A DNA stretch of 64,000 bases from Paraburkholderia heleia NBRC 101817 (GTDB lineage: Bacteria; Pseudomonadota; Gammaproteobacteria; Burkholderiales; Burkholderiaceae): positions 62,001 through 126,000 of the forward strand of contig NZ_BBJH01000006.1 of the NCBI RefSeq assembly GCF_000739775.1, read 5' to 3'. A program made the translations under genes and the position numbers. The notes beneath the pieces were generated by a model, which saw only the letters and a program-made list of their open reading frames with translations, searched no databases and had not been told where the DNA came from. Position 1 is the stretch's first letter. Each line of letters starts with the position of its first letter. Shown here piece by piece: positions 51,346 to 60,265 of the stretch.

Positions 51346-54300
51346 GGATCGAATCTCCGGTAAGCTGCGCGGCCGTCGATGTGCGACCCCGACGCGAGTG
51401 GATCATGCAAAAAATAGCGGGCACGAGAAAAAGCGTTGCAGCAGTGGCGAACAGCAGTCCGCCAATCACCGCTCGGCCCAACGGCGCGTTTTGCTCTCCG
51501 CCCTCGCCAAGACTCAATGCCATCGGCGCCATGCCGATAATCATCGAGAGTGCCGTCATGAGGACCGGCCGAAACCGTGTCGTCCCGGCTTCCAATGCAG
51601 CCTTGAACGCGTCGCCGTGCTCGGTCAGACGTTCGCGGCAGAAACTCACCACCAGAATCGAATTGGCCGTAGCCACGCCCATGCACATGATTGCGCCGGT
51701 CAGTGCGGGCACTGAGAGCGTGGTATCCGTCGCAAACAGCATCCAGACGATGCCGGCCAACGCGCCAGGCAAGGCCGCCACGATCACGAGCGGATCGGAC
51801 CACGACTGGAAATTGACGACGATGAGCAGGTAAATCAGCACCACGGCGCCCAGAATCCCGAACGACAATCCGCCGAAGGCGTTGTTCATCGTCTGCGCCT
51901 GGCCCAGCAGAACGACCTTCGCCCCCTTGGGCGCTTCCTTGGCATTGGCCGAGACGATGTGGCGAATGTCGGTGGCGACGGCGCCAAGATCGCGGCCCTG
52001 AGTCGTGGCGAACACCTCGACCATCGGCTGCACGTTGTAGTTGCTCACCACTTCGTTGCTGGCCGTGCGGTGAATGCTCGCCACCCCGCCAAGAATCTGC
52101 CCATCGTTGGCCTCGGCCCCGCCGCTCACCGGAAGATTCACCAGAGACGAGAGCGAGTCCACGCTGTACTGCGGCGTCTGCAGCACGATCGAATACTCCA
52201 CGCCATTGGCCGCGTTGAGCCAGTAGGTCGGGGCGATCTGGCTCGACCCCGCCATGTGCACCACCAGGCTATTGGTCACATCGCGTTCGGTGAGGCCCTG
52301 AAGCGATGCGCGGTCGCGATCGACATCGATATTGAATTGCGGATTGGCCTGCGATTGCTCGATGCGCGCATCGACAACGCCGGGCACGTGGCGGATCTGA
52401 CGCAGCAGCGAGTTCGCGTAGGCGAAGTCGGCCGGCAGATTGTTGCCGCGAATCTGCAGGTCAATCGGTGCGGGCGAACCGAAGTTCAGGATCTGGCTCA
52501 CGATGTCCGCGGGCGGGAACGAGAACGTCACGCCGGGGAACGCGCGCGGCAGCGATTCGCGCAACTTGCGCACGTAAGCAGCCGTCGGCCCGTGGCCTTC
52601 CTTCAGCGAGATCTGAATGTCACCGTCCTGCGGGCCGATCGTGCCCGTGTTGTTGTAGGCCGTATTGATGGAGCTGGTGGAGAGTCCAATGTTGTCCACC
52701 ACGGTGCCCAGTTCGGACGGCGGAATCGTCGTGCGAACCTGGGCTTCCACTTCGGCGAAAATCTCGGCGGTTCGCTCAACACGCGTGCCCACGGGCGCAC
52801 GCACGTGCAGCAGGATCTGGCCCGCATCGACGTCCGGGAAGAAGTTGCGCCCAAGCAGCGGCATCAACGCAAACGACACCACGACGAATGCAAAGAAGCC
52901 GATCACGAACGTGCGGCGACGCTCCAGCACCCGTTCGAGCATCGCGGCGTAGTTCCCGCGCACACGCTCGAAGCGCTGCTCGAACCCGCGGTGAAAGCGC
53001 GCCCACACGCCGGCAGACTCGTGATTGCCCTGCTCCTGCGCATGGGACTTCAGCAGGTACTTCGCCATCGTCGGCACGAGGGTGCGCGACAGAATGAACG
53101 AGGAAACCATCGCGAAGATCACCGACTCGGCCATCGGCACGAACAGGAACCTCGCCACGCCATTCAGGAAGAACATCGGCACGAACACGATGCAGATGCA
53201 CAACAGCGAGACGAACGCGGGTGTCACGATTTGCGCCGCGCCATCGAGAATCGCGCTTTCGACGTCCTTGCCTTGCTCCAGGTGCCAGTTGATGTTCTCG
53301 ATGGTCACGGTAGCGTCGTCCACGAGAATCCCCACCGCTAACGCGAGCCCGCCGAGCGTCATGATATTGAGCGTCTCGCCGAGCACCGAGAGTACGGAAA
53401 TCGACCCGAGAATCGCCAGCGGAATGGAGGCTGCGATAATGACGGTCGAGCGCCAGCTACCCAGGAACAGCAGGATCATCACGCTCGTGAGCAAGGCGGC
53501 AATCAAGCCCTCACGCGCCACGCCCTTGATCGCAGACCTCACGAAGATCGACTGGTCGCCGATCGCGTCGATCTGAAGCACGTCGGGCAAGGAGGCCTTC
53601 GCATCGGCAACCTTCTGACGAATACCGCCGATGATCGACAAGGTGGATGCCGAACCGTTCTTGAACACGGTGAGCAGCACCGACCGCTTGCCTTCCACGT
53701 GAACGATGTTGGGCTGCGGCGGGCTGCCGTCGGTCACGTCAGCCACATCGTGCATATGCACAACGGTGCCATTGGCGGACTTGATCGGCAGATTCGCAAT
53801 GGCCGCGATCGTCTCCGGCGCATCGTTCAGCTGCAGCGTGTACTCGTAGTTGCCGATCTTCTCCGTGCCGACCGGCGTCACGAGGTTCTGCGCCGTCAAC
53901 GCATTCAGCACATCCTCGGCCGACAAGGAGCGCGCTTCGAGTTCGGACGGCTTGATGTTGATCTGAACCTGCCGGTCCTTCCCGCCAAACGGAAACGGGA
54001 TCGCAGCGCCGTTCACTGTCGCGAGAATCGGCCGCAACTGGTTCTTGCCGAGGTCCGCCAGATTCTGTTCGGAAAGGCCCTTGCCCGAAAGCGCGAGCTG
54101 GATAATCGGAACGGTCGAAGCGTTGTAATTGATGATGAACGGCGGCGTCGCCGAGGGCGGCAGCTGCTTCAAAATCTCCTGCGAAATGGCGGTCACCTGC
54201 GCATTCGCGGTACCAATGTTGGTGCCAGGCTGAAAGAAGATCTTGACGATGCCGTAGCCGGTCAGCGACGTGCCTTCGATGTGTTGAACGCCGTTCACGG

Positions 54301-54523
54301 TGGTCGTCAACACCCGTTCGTACGGAGCCATCACGCGACCTTCCATCTGGTCGGGCGAAAGCCCCGTGTACTGCCATACCACGCTAATCACCGGGATATT
54401 TATCGGAGGAAAAATATCCGTAGGGGTACGAAACGCCGACAGAACGCCAACGATCAGGATAAACACGGCCAGAACGACAAATGTATAAGGCCGCTTCAGC
54501 GCAACGCGCACGATGCCAATCAT
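51335..54523 (-). CDS. RND efflux transporter, inner-membrane subunit
   Basis: The 1,062-residue permease has the first membrane segment YTFVVLAVFILIVGVLSAF and 12 segments in the HAE/AcrB layout. Conserved TM4 acidic residues lie in LALAVGILVDDATVTIENIN. Two large periplasmic loops follow TM1 and TM7. The FIPPIN-like DIFPPINIPVISVVWQYTGL sequence fits the heavy-metal/hydrophobe MdtB-type branch, but acidic-residue pattern and size fit an organic-compound exporter more than CusA. ATG 54523 was preferred over the longer frame start at 54577. Order permease-adaptor-channel on one transcript. Confidence 0.95.
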   Translation of the reverse strand: MIGIVRVALKRPYTFVVLAVFILIVGVLSAFRTPTDIFPPINIPVISVVWQYTGLSPDQMEGRVMAPYERVLTTTVNGVQHIEGTSLTGYGIVKIFFQPGTNIGTANAQVTAISQEILKQLPPSATPPFIINYNASTVPIIQLALSGKGLSEQNLADLGKNQLRPILATVNGAAIPFPFGGKDRQVQINIKPSELEARSLSAEDVLNALTAQNLVTPVGTEKIGNYEYTLQLNDAPETIAAIANLPIKSANGTVVHMHDVADVTDGSPPQPNIVHVEGKRSVLLTVFKNGSASTLSIIGGIRQKVADAKASLPDVLQIDAIGDQSIFVRSAIKGVAREGLIAALLTSVMILLFLGSWRSTVIIAASIPLAILGSISVLSVLGETLNIMTLGGLALAVGILVDDATVTIENINWHLEQGKDVESAILDGAAQIVTPAFVSLLCICIVFVPMFFLNGVARFLFVPMAESVIFAMVSSFILSRTLVPTMAKYLLKSHAQEQGNHESAGVWARFHRGFEQRFERVRGNYAAMLERVLERRRTFVIGFFAFVVVSFALMPLLGRNFFPDVDAGQILLHVRAPVGTRVERTAEIFAEVEAQVRTTIPPSELGTVVDNIGLSTSSINTAYNNTGTIGPQDGDIQISLKEGHGPTAAYVRKLRESLPRAFPGVTFSFPPADIVSQILNFGSPAPIDLQIRGNNLPADFAYANSLLRQIRHVPGVVDARIEQSQANPQFNIDVDRDRASLQGLTERDVTNSLVVHMAGSSQIAPTYWLNAANGVEYSIVLQTPQYSVDSLSSLVNLPVSGGAEANDGQILGGVASIHRTASNEVVSNYNVQPMVEVFATTQGRDLGAVATDIRHIVSANAKEAPKGAKVVLLGQAQTMNNAFGGLSFGILGAVVLIYLLIVVNFQSWSDPLVIVAALPGALAGIVWMLFATDTTLSVPALTGAIMCMGVATANSILVVSFCRERLTEHGDAFKAALEAGTTRFRPVLMTALSMIIGMAPMALSLGEGGEQNAPLGRAVIGGLLFATAATLFLVPAIFCMIHSRRGRTSTAAQLTGDSIHVL

Positions 54524-54598
54524 GATAATTCCAGTATTGAAGCTGGCATCGCCCCTAACCGCGGCGGACTCCAGCAAGCAGATGCTCGATGCCTTGAA

Positions 54599-55828
54599 TC
54601 AATCTGCGTTTGATGGGACCCGGCCCGCGGACTCGCGAGGCGCACCGATCCAGTGGATGGCGGAAGCCACGATGCCGAGTGCGACACCGAAGGCGACGAT
54701 GCCCGACCAGCCGAGGCGGCTCATGAGCCAGCCGCTGACGGTCGCACCAACCGCGCCGCCGAAAAAGGTGGCCGTCATATAAAGGCTGTTGATTCGGCCT
54801 TGCGCTTTCGGATCGACCGAGAAAGCGCGGGTCTGGTTGGAAACGAGACCCGACTGCACGCCGATATCGAGCACGATCACGCCCACGATCAGCAGCGTGA
54901 GCGACGTGGCCGCGCCGGAGAGAAGCACGTAGGCAAGCGTCGCGATACCGATACTCGCGCCGATGACCTTGCGAAAGCCCACGCGGTCGGTGGCATTGCC
55001 GCCCAGCGAGGCGGCAAACGCGCCGGCTGCGCCGATGATGCCGAAGCCGCCTGCCCACGCGCTGCCGAGGTGCCACGGCCCGCTCTTGAGCAGCGCCGCG
55101 AGATTGACCCAGAAGGCGTTGAAACAGGCCCACAGCAACGCCTGGATGATCATCGATTCGCGAATCGGACGATTGTCGCGAACGAGCGGCCACAGCGAAG
55201 CAAGCAGACGCCCATACGAAAGATTCGTCGACGGCACGCCCTTCGGCAGCAGCGCAGCGGCGGCGATGAAGACCGGCACCATGAACGCGGCTTCCGCGCC
55301 GTACACCGCGCGCCACCCCCACGCCGCGCCGATCACACCAGCGATCGTGCGGCCGACCAGGATGCCGACCATGATGCCGCTCACGACGGTGCCGACGTTA
55401 CGCCCGCGCTCGCTCGGCAGCGACATGACGGCGGCAAACGGAACAAGCTGCTGTGGCACGCAACTCACGATGCCAAGCGCGAACGAAGCCGCGATCAGCG
55501 CCCAGATGCCGGGCGCGACCGCCGAGGTCGCCGCAAAAACGAGCGCGAGCGCGATTTGCGTGAGCACGAGCTTGCGCCGGTCGAAGCGGTCGCCAAGCGG
55601 CAGCAGCAGCGCGAGACCGGTCGAGAAGCCGAGCAACGCGGCGCCGGCGACGAAATCGACGGCCGTGATGTTGACCCGCAGGCCCGCTGCGATCAGCGGC
55701 AGAATCGGCTGCGTGCAATAGATGTTTGTGATCACTGCTCCTGCGATGATCGCCATCATGACGATCTTGCCGCGCGATGCGACGGCGGGCGTAGCTGCAC
55801 TTTCTGGGGTGCTGGGTAAGCCGCTCAC
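54599..55828 (-). CDS. MFS exporter (NarK-like/YgaY-like 12-segment)
   Basis: The 409-residue inner-membrane protein has about 12 membrane segments. It carries LLLPLGDRFDRRKLVL in the first cytoplasmic loop (the MFS motif A, G-D-R-F-D-R-R) and the typical drug/proton antiporter layout. It starts 142 bases from the divergent LysR gene at 55971 and lies 75 bases upstream of the RND operon on the same strand. One transcript may therefore carry both exporters. The transported compound is unknown. Confidence 0.9.
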   Translation of the reverse strand: MSGLPSTPESAATPAVASRGKIVMMAIIAGAVITNIYCTQPILPLIAAGLRVNITAVDFVAGAALLGFSTGLALLLPLGDRFDRRKLVLTQIALALVFAATSAVAPGIWALIAASFALGIVSCVPQQLVPFAAVMSLPSERGRNVGTVVSGIMVGILVGRTIAGVIGAAWGWRAVYGAEAAFMVPVFIAAAALLPKGVPSTNLSYGRLLASLWPLVRDNRPIRESMIIQALLWACFNAFWVNLAALLKSGPWHLGSAWAGGFGIIGAAGAFAASLGGNATDRVGFRKVIGASIGIATLAYVLLSGAATSLTLLIVGVIVLDIGVQSGLVSNQTRAFSVDPKAQGRINSLYMTATFFGGAVGATVSGWLMSRLGWSGIVAFGVALGIVASAIHWIGAPRESAGRVPSNAD

Positions 55829-55970
55829 GACAACCTCCTTATTCGTTGAAATTCTCCGGTCGTTGCAGCGATTTGCCGCGATCCAGATTGAGGTCGAACG
55901 TTACGCGCTTGCATTTACGAAGAGAATCCCTCACGATCAAGATTCATCCTTCCACTATTTGATAGGGTCC

Positions 55971-56891
55971 ATGAATCGCCTCGAAGCCATGGCTATCCTC
56001 GTTTCGGTCGCCGATGCGGGCAGTCTCTCGGCTGCCGCGCGGCATCTCGACATGCCGCTCGCCACGGTCAGCCGCAAGGTGGGGGAGCTGGAATCGCACC
56101 TGAAGACGCGCCTCTTTCACCGCACGACGCGAAAGCTTTCATTGACGGAAGCCGGCGCCGCATACGTGGCCGCGTGCCGGCGGATTCTCGAAGACATCGG
56201 TGAAGCCGAGCGCGCCGCAACGGGGGAATACGCCGCGCCCAAAGGCGAACTCGTGGTCACCGCGCCCGTTGCGTTTGGCCGCTTGCACGTGGTGCCGGTA
56301 GTGGCGGAATTCCTCGCGCACTATCCGGAGATCGACATCAATCTCCTGCTGACCGATCGTGTCGTTCATCTGATGGATGAACACGCGGACGTCGCGGTGC
56401 GCATTGGCGAACTGCCCGACAGCACGTTGATCGCAACGCGAGTGGGCACGGTGCGCCGGGTCATTTGCGCCAGCCCCGCCTATCTGGCGAAGCACGGCGC
56501 GCCTGCCGAACCCGCGGACCTGGCCGGCCATCAATGCATTACCTTCGAGGCGCTCGCGTCGCTGCGCGCGTGGTCTTTCGGCTCCGGCAAGTCGGAGCAG
56601 TCCGTGCCCGTTCATTCGCGGCTTGCCGTGAACACGGCGGACGCCGCCATCGAAGCCGCGATCCTTGGCGTGGGTTTGATACGCGTGCTGTCCTACCAGG
56701 TTGCACGCGCCGTTCGCGCCAACGAGCTTCGCGTCGTGCTCGACACATTTGAAGCCGCGCCGCTGCCGGTCAATCTCGTGCATGCGGGACAAGCGCCCCT
56801 GCCGCTGAAGCTGCGCGCGTTCCTCGACTTCGCATCGCCGCGCCTGCGCGAACGCACCGCGGGCGAACTCGTCAATGCCGAGAGCGCATGA
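55971..56891 (+). CDS. LysR-family regulator, tandem paralogue 1
   Basis: The 306-residue protein has the helix-turn-helix VADAGSLSAAARHLDMPLAT with VSRKVGELESHLKTRLFHRT and a CrgA-like effector domain (TAPVAFGRLHVVPVVAEFLA). It diverges from the MFS/RND/dxs cluster and is the likely regulator. ATG 55971 is preceded by GATAGGG. It closely resembles the next gene along its whole length, so a local duplication is evident. Confidence 0.92.
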   Translation: MNRLEAMAILVSVADAGSLSAAARHLDMPLATVSRKVGELESHLKTRLFHRTTRKLSLTEAGAAYVAACRRILEDIGEAERAATGEYAAPKGELVVTAPVAFGRLHVVPVVAEFLAHYPEIDINLLLTDRVVHLMDEHADVAVRIGELPDSTLIATRVGTVRRVICASPAYLAKHGAPAEPADLAGHQCITFEALASLRAWSFGSGKSEQSVPVHSRLAVNTADAAIEAAILGVGLIRVLSYQVARAVRANELRVVLDTFEAAPLPVNLVHAGQAPLPLKLRAFLDFASPRLRERTAGELVNAESA

Positions 56892-56984
56892 CGGCCTGAG
56901 GCGCCCACGCAAAGGCGCTGCGCGCTCGCGCCGGAAGAGAATCCGTTAACATCGGGAATCTCCCTTCCAGTAATCGAGAAGACC

Positions 56985-57884
56985 ATGGACCGTCTCGAAG
57001 GGATGTCCATCCTGGTCGCAGTCGTCGATGCAGGCAGTTTGTCAGCCGCGGCCCGGCAACTCGGCCAGCCGTTGGCGACAGTCAGCCGCAAGGTCGGCGA
57101 TCTCGAAACGCACCTGAAGACCCGCCTGCTTCATCGCACCACACGGCACCTCTCGCTCACCGAGGCCGGCGAGGCCTATGTCGCGTCGTGCCGGCGCATT
57201 CTCGAGGACATCGGCGAAATCGAACGCGCCGTGACCGGCGAATACGCGGCCCCGAAAGGCTCGCTCGTGGCCACGGCGCCCGTGGTCTTCGGGAGGTTGC
57301 ATGTCGTCCCCGTAATGGCGGCATTTCTCGCGCACTATCCGGAAATCGATGCGCGCCTCGTGCTAACCGATCGCAACGTCAATTTTCTCGAAGACCATGT
57401 GGACGTGGCGGTGCGGATCGGCCAACTGCCGGACAGCAGCCTCGTTGCAATACGCCTCGGCGAAACGCGCACTGTGGTGTGTGCGAGCCCCGCGTATCTG
57501 GCCGAGCGCGGTACGCCGCAGAGCCCGTCTGAACTCGCCAATCATGCGTGCATCGGTTTCGAGGGAATCAATTCCTCGCGCGCGTGGACGTTTTCCGGTG
57601 AAAAATCGGAGCAGAGCGTGCCGATCCACGCGCGCCTCGTGACGAACACGGCAGAATCGGCCATCGACGCCGCGACGCTCGGCACCGGGTTGACACGGGT
57701 TCTGTCCTATCAGGTTGCGAGCGCCGTACAGGAGGGCCGGCTGCAACTCGTACTGGAAACCTTCGAGCTGCCGCCCATGCCGATCCATCTCGTCCATGCG
57801 GGCCAAACGCCGCTGCCGCTCAAGCTGCGCGCGTTTCTCGACTTCATGTCGCCGCGCCTCAAAGCTCGCATGCCCGCCGTTTGA
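56985..57884 (+). CDS. LysR-family regulator, tandem paralogue 2
   Basis: The 299-residue protein is a close relative of the preceding LysR (shared VSRKVG.LE.HLKTRL.HRT, GEYAAPKG.LV.TAPV.FGRLHV, RVLSYQVA.AV, PLPLKLRAFLDF). The 93-base gap between the genes has no strong terminator. It probably arose by duplication and may have diverged in ligand or target. It lies on the same strand as the bufferin locus, with 307 bases between; whether it regulates that locus is unknown. Confidence 0.92.
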   Translation: MDRLEGMSILVAVVDAGSLSAAARQLGQPLATVSRKVGDLETHLKTRLLHRTTRHLSLTEAGEAYVASCRRILEDIGEIERAVTGEYAAPKGSLVATAPVVFGRLHVVPVMAAFLAHYPEIDARLVLTDRNVNFLEDHVDVAVRIGQLPDSSLVAIRLGETRTVVCASPAYLAERGTPQSPSELANHACIGFEGINSSRAWTFSGEKSEQSVPIHARLVTNTAESAIDAATLGTGLTRVLSYQVASAVQEGRLQLVLETFELPPMPIHLVHAGQTPLPLKLRAFLDFMSPRLKARMPAV

Positions 57885-57922
57885 GATCGAAGCCACTGCG
57901 GCCCGCTCAGAGGGTCGAGGTT

Positions 57923-57957
57923 TGTATCGCAATGTATCCATGCGCCGCTGCGATACA
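57923..57957. promoter_or_regulatory. Inverted repeat with TGTATCGCA arms upstream of bufA1
   Basis: TGTATCGCA and TGCGATACA are perfect 9-bp arms around 17 bases. Another TGTATCC lies within the spacer and GGATACA about 30 bases later. Four GATAC-type sites within 70 bases point to a regulator binding cluster, 235-270 bases upstream of bufA1. The regulator is unknown. Confidence 0.5.
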
Positions 57958-58083
57958 GGTCGTTGCAGAAACGCCCAGTCTCCAACACAAACCGGATACA
58001 AGCCGCTGTTGAAATACGACCCAACGAGTGATGCATGCGAGTAGCCAATGCGCAATCGAATGCCCCATCACTTCCCCATTAAT

Positions 58084-58095
58084 ATCGCATGCGAT
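58084..58095. promoter_or_regulatory. 12-bp palindrome upstream of bufA1
   Basis: ATCGCATGCGAT is a perfect palindrome, 97 bases before the bufA1 start, within the expected promoter region. Confidence 0.4.
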
Positions 58096-58191
58096 TTACT
58101 CGCTACCGATATTTAGTCGATCCAACGGAACGAACTGTTGCGCTGAACCGGCCTGAACCTCGTATTCCTCTTCATATTTCAAGGAGATGTT

Positions 58192-58473
58192 ATGAAGAAC
58201 ACCCGCGCGGCCCTTGCGGCCACCTTCGCATTTTCGCTGACGGCGCTTGCCACCGGTGCACATGCTGACGCCAGCCCCACCCATACCCCGCAGGAAAAAT
58301 GCTTCGGGGTCGCGCTCGCCGGCAAGAATGATTGCGCCGCGGGCGCCGGTACGTCGTGCGCGGCCACTTCGAAAGTCGACTATCAGGGCAACGCATTCGT
58401 CCTTGTCGACAAGGGCACCTGCACACATATCAAGACCCCCAAGGGTTACGGCTCGTTGAAGGCGACCTCATGA
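58192..58473 (+). CDS. bufA1: DUF2282 / BufA1-type periplasmic bufferin precursor
   Basis: The 93-residue protein has a Sec signal peptide (residues 1 to about 26, ending THGAHADA-like AHADA) and a mature part with four Cys: Cys37 in [15 protein letters not shown], Cys48, Cys56 in [19 protein letters not shown] and Cys77 in [15 protein letters not shown]. This is the DUF2282 pattern. Members of this family are the bufferin precursors whose cysteines are modified by an MNIO (DUF692) enzyme with a DUF2063 partner, and which bind copper in the periplasm. Here the maturase pair lies further on at 60266-61878. ATG follows AAGGAGATGTT, a strong ribosome site. Its stop overlaps the DoxX start (ATGA). 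Confidence 0.9.
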   Translation: MKNTRAALAATFAFSLTALATGAHADASPTHTPQEKCFGVALAGKNDCAAGAGTSCAATSKVDYQGNAFVLVDKGTCTHIKTPKGYGSLKATS

Positions 58474-58964
58474 TATCCACGTCCCGACAGCACGCCGCTC
58501 GCGCCGAGAGCCGCCGCGCGACGACCTCACCCGGCACGCCCGCCGACACGTTGCGGCGCATCCTCCCACCGGCACTGCAACTGCTCGTTGCGCGCCTTGG
58601 CATTGCCGCGATTTTCTTTCTTTCTGGGCGAACCAAGGTCCATGGTCTATTGACGATCAAGGCGTCGACCTACGAACTGTTTCGCAACGAGTACGCATTG
58701 CCATTGATTCCGCCTGAGATCGCCGCGCATCTTGCGACGTATACGGAACACCTCTGCCCCATTCTGCTCGTGCTTGGACTCTTCACGCGGTCTGCGGCAG
58801 CCATGCTGCTGGGCATGACGGCGGTGATCGAAATATTCGTGTATCCGGATGCGTGGCCAACGCACCTTAGCTGGGCCGGCCTCCTGCTTCCTTTGATCGT
58901 CCGGGGCGGCGGCGCATGGTCGCTTGACAGACTGCTGCGCCGGGGAGAAACGCTTACGCAGTAA
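58470..58964 (+). CDS. DoxX-family membrane protein (BufD-like)
   Basis: The 164-residue inner-membrane protein has about four membrane segments and the DoxX signature [20 protein letters not shown] (about residues 40-60). The ATGA overlap with bufA1 shows translational coupling. DoxX proteins are common fourth members of DUF2282/DUF692/DUF2063 operons, where they may be used in membrane redox or peptide handling; their exact role is unknown. Its N-terminus is a basic extension of about 35 residues. Confidence 0.88.
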   Translation: MISTSRQHAARAESRRATTSPGTPADTLRRILPPALQLLVARLGIAAIFFLSGRTKVHGLLTIKASTYELFRNEYALPLIPPEIAAHLATYTEHLCPILLVLGLFTRSAAAMLLGMTAVIEIFVYPDAWPTHLSWAGLLLPLIVRGGGAWSLDRLLRRGETLTQ

Positions 58965-59073
58965 TTTCAGCATCATCGAGTGCGATCCATCACTCAATAT
59001 TTGATACGCAATCCTTTTTTTATCGATTCCCAACACATCGCATCGAGGCCACTCCCGCCTCTGGAGACACGCA

Positions 59074-59838
59074 ATGCGAATCCTGTCGACCCTGACACTC
59101 GCCGCCGCGGCGCTGAGCGCCCCGTTGATCGTATCCGCCGCCACGCCGCAAGCGCCGGCGGGCATCAAAAACATCGTCATCGTCCATGACGCCTTTACGG
59201 ACGGCTCTGGCTGGCGCGTCGTTTTCGACATCCTGAGCCATAAGGGCTACAACGTCACCGTGGTTCAGGAACCGCTCACCACGCTCGACGCGGACGTGGC
59301 CGCCACCCGCAGTGCGATCGTGTCGGCCAGCGGCCCGGTGGTCCTGGTGGGCGACGGCTACGGCGGCTCGGTTATCACGGTAGCGGGCACACGGCCCAAA
59401 GTGAAGGCGCTTGTGTATGTCGCCGCGTTCCAGCCCGACGTTGGCGAGAGCGTCACCCAACTCGCCGCGTCCGTACCCGAACCGACTGACGACATCCATG
59501 CCACTCGAGACGGACATCTGTTCTTCGATCCCGCGAAGTTCTCCGCCGACTATGCGGGCGACCTGATCGCCAATCGCACGAACTTCATGGCGGCCTCGCA
59601 GATGCCCGCGACGGCTGCCGCATTCGGCGCGCAAACCCCGGACGCGGCGTGGCACGACAAGCCCAGCTACGGCGTCGTCGCGACCCAGGACCGTGCGCTG
59701 AGCCCCGACCTGCAGCGCTGGATGTACCAACGCGCGGGGGCGAAGGTCACCGAGGTCGCCGCAAGCCACGCCATCGTCATCTCTCAACCCGAGGCGGTCG
59801 CACAGGTGATCGAAGACGCCGCGCTCCACGCGAACTGA
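59074..59838 (+). CDS. Exported alpha/beta-hydrolase-fold protein lacking the catalytic serine
   Basis: The 254-residue protein has a signal peptide (MRILSTLTLAAAALSAPLIV, cleavage near Ala23). The fold follows the family VLVHGAFADGSSW...VVLVGHSYGGxVI pattern, but here it reads IVHDAFTDGSGW and VLVGDGYGGSVI. The nucleophile position (residue 95, expected Ser) is Gly, and the His before it is Asp (residue 94). The acid loop VATQDRAL and the catalytic-type His in ASHAIVISQPEAV remain. A normal hydrolase reaction is therefore unlikely; it may be a binding protein or pseudoenzyme. It lies between the two bufferin precursor genes on the same strand and may work in the periplasm with them. Confidence 0.85.
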   Translation: MRILSTLTLAAAALSAPLIVSAATPQAPAGIKNIVIVHDAFTDGSGWRVVFDILSHKGYNVTVVQEPLTTLDADVAATRSAIVSASGPVVLVGDGYGGSVITVAGTRPKVKALVYVAAFQPDVGESVTQLAASVPEPTDDIHATRDGHLFFDPAKFSADYAGDLIANRTNFMAASQMPATAAAFGAQTPDAAWHDKPSYGVVATQDRALSPDLQRWMYQRAGAKVTEVAASHAIVISQPEAVAQVIEDAALHAN

Positions 59839-59927
59839 CCGCCTGCGCGTCACAGAAACGCTGTACCTGCGGCTCGCACCGGGCCGTTTCCATTTTGTTT
59901 GCCCTTTCATACCACTTTGGAAAACTT

Positions 59928-60197
59928 ATGAACCTCAACCTCAAATCCCGCGCCAGCCTGGCCGCAGCAGCAGCCCTCATCGCCGTGGCCACCGCATCGG
60001 CCGCAAGTGCCGCCAACGCGGCGGGTGCCGAGCAGCCGGGGCGCTGTTATGGCGTCAATTCGTGCAAGGGCCAAGGCCTCTGCGCGACCGCGAAGAATGA
60101 TTGCAAGGGCCTAAACACGTGCAAGGGCAAGGGCGTGATCGTCAAGACGCCCACCGAGTGCCGTGCGCTAGGCGGCACGTTGACGGAACCGAAGTAA
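59928..60197 (+). CDS. bufA2: BufA2-type periplasmic bufferin precursor
   Basis: The 89-residue protein has a Sec signal peptide (residues 1 to about 32, ending ASAANA) and a Cys-rich, Gly/Lys-rich mature part. Six Cys lie at 40, 46, 52, 59, 65 and 78 in GRCYGVNSCKGQGLCATAKN, DCKGLNTCKGKGVIV and PTECRALGG. This is unlike the DUF2282 precursor at 58192 and matches the second bufferin class. The maturase gene follows 68 bases downstream. The Cys are the probable modification sites. The short spacing suggests that it is the main substrate of the downstream MNIO enzyme. Confidence 0.85.
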   Translation: MNLNLKSRASLAAAAALIAVATASAASAANAAGAEQPGRCYGVNSCKGQGLCATAKNDCKGLNTCKGKGVIVKTPTECRALGGTLTEPK

Positions 60198-60265
60198 TCC
60201 TGTATCTGGCCCGCTGCTCACGGGCGGGCCAGACGCCACCGATATTCATTGGCGGAGTCCGCACG

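Larger units (their letters stand above)
57885..58191. other. Upstream region of the bufferin locus
   Basis: This 307-base gene-free stretch contains a GATACA/TGTATC motif cluster (57923-57957 and near 58000) and a palindrome at 58084-58095. It is expected to hold the bufA1 promoter. No sigma-factor gene lies next to it. Confidence 0.5.

Noticed and set aside
51959..53341. 460-codon plus-strand frame opposite the RND permease
   Set aside because: Antisense artefact in GC-rich DNA; His/Arg-rich, with no domain; the permease on the other strand is certain.
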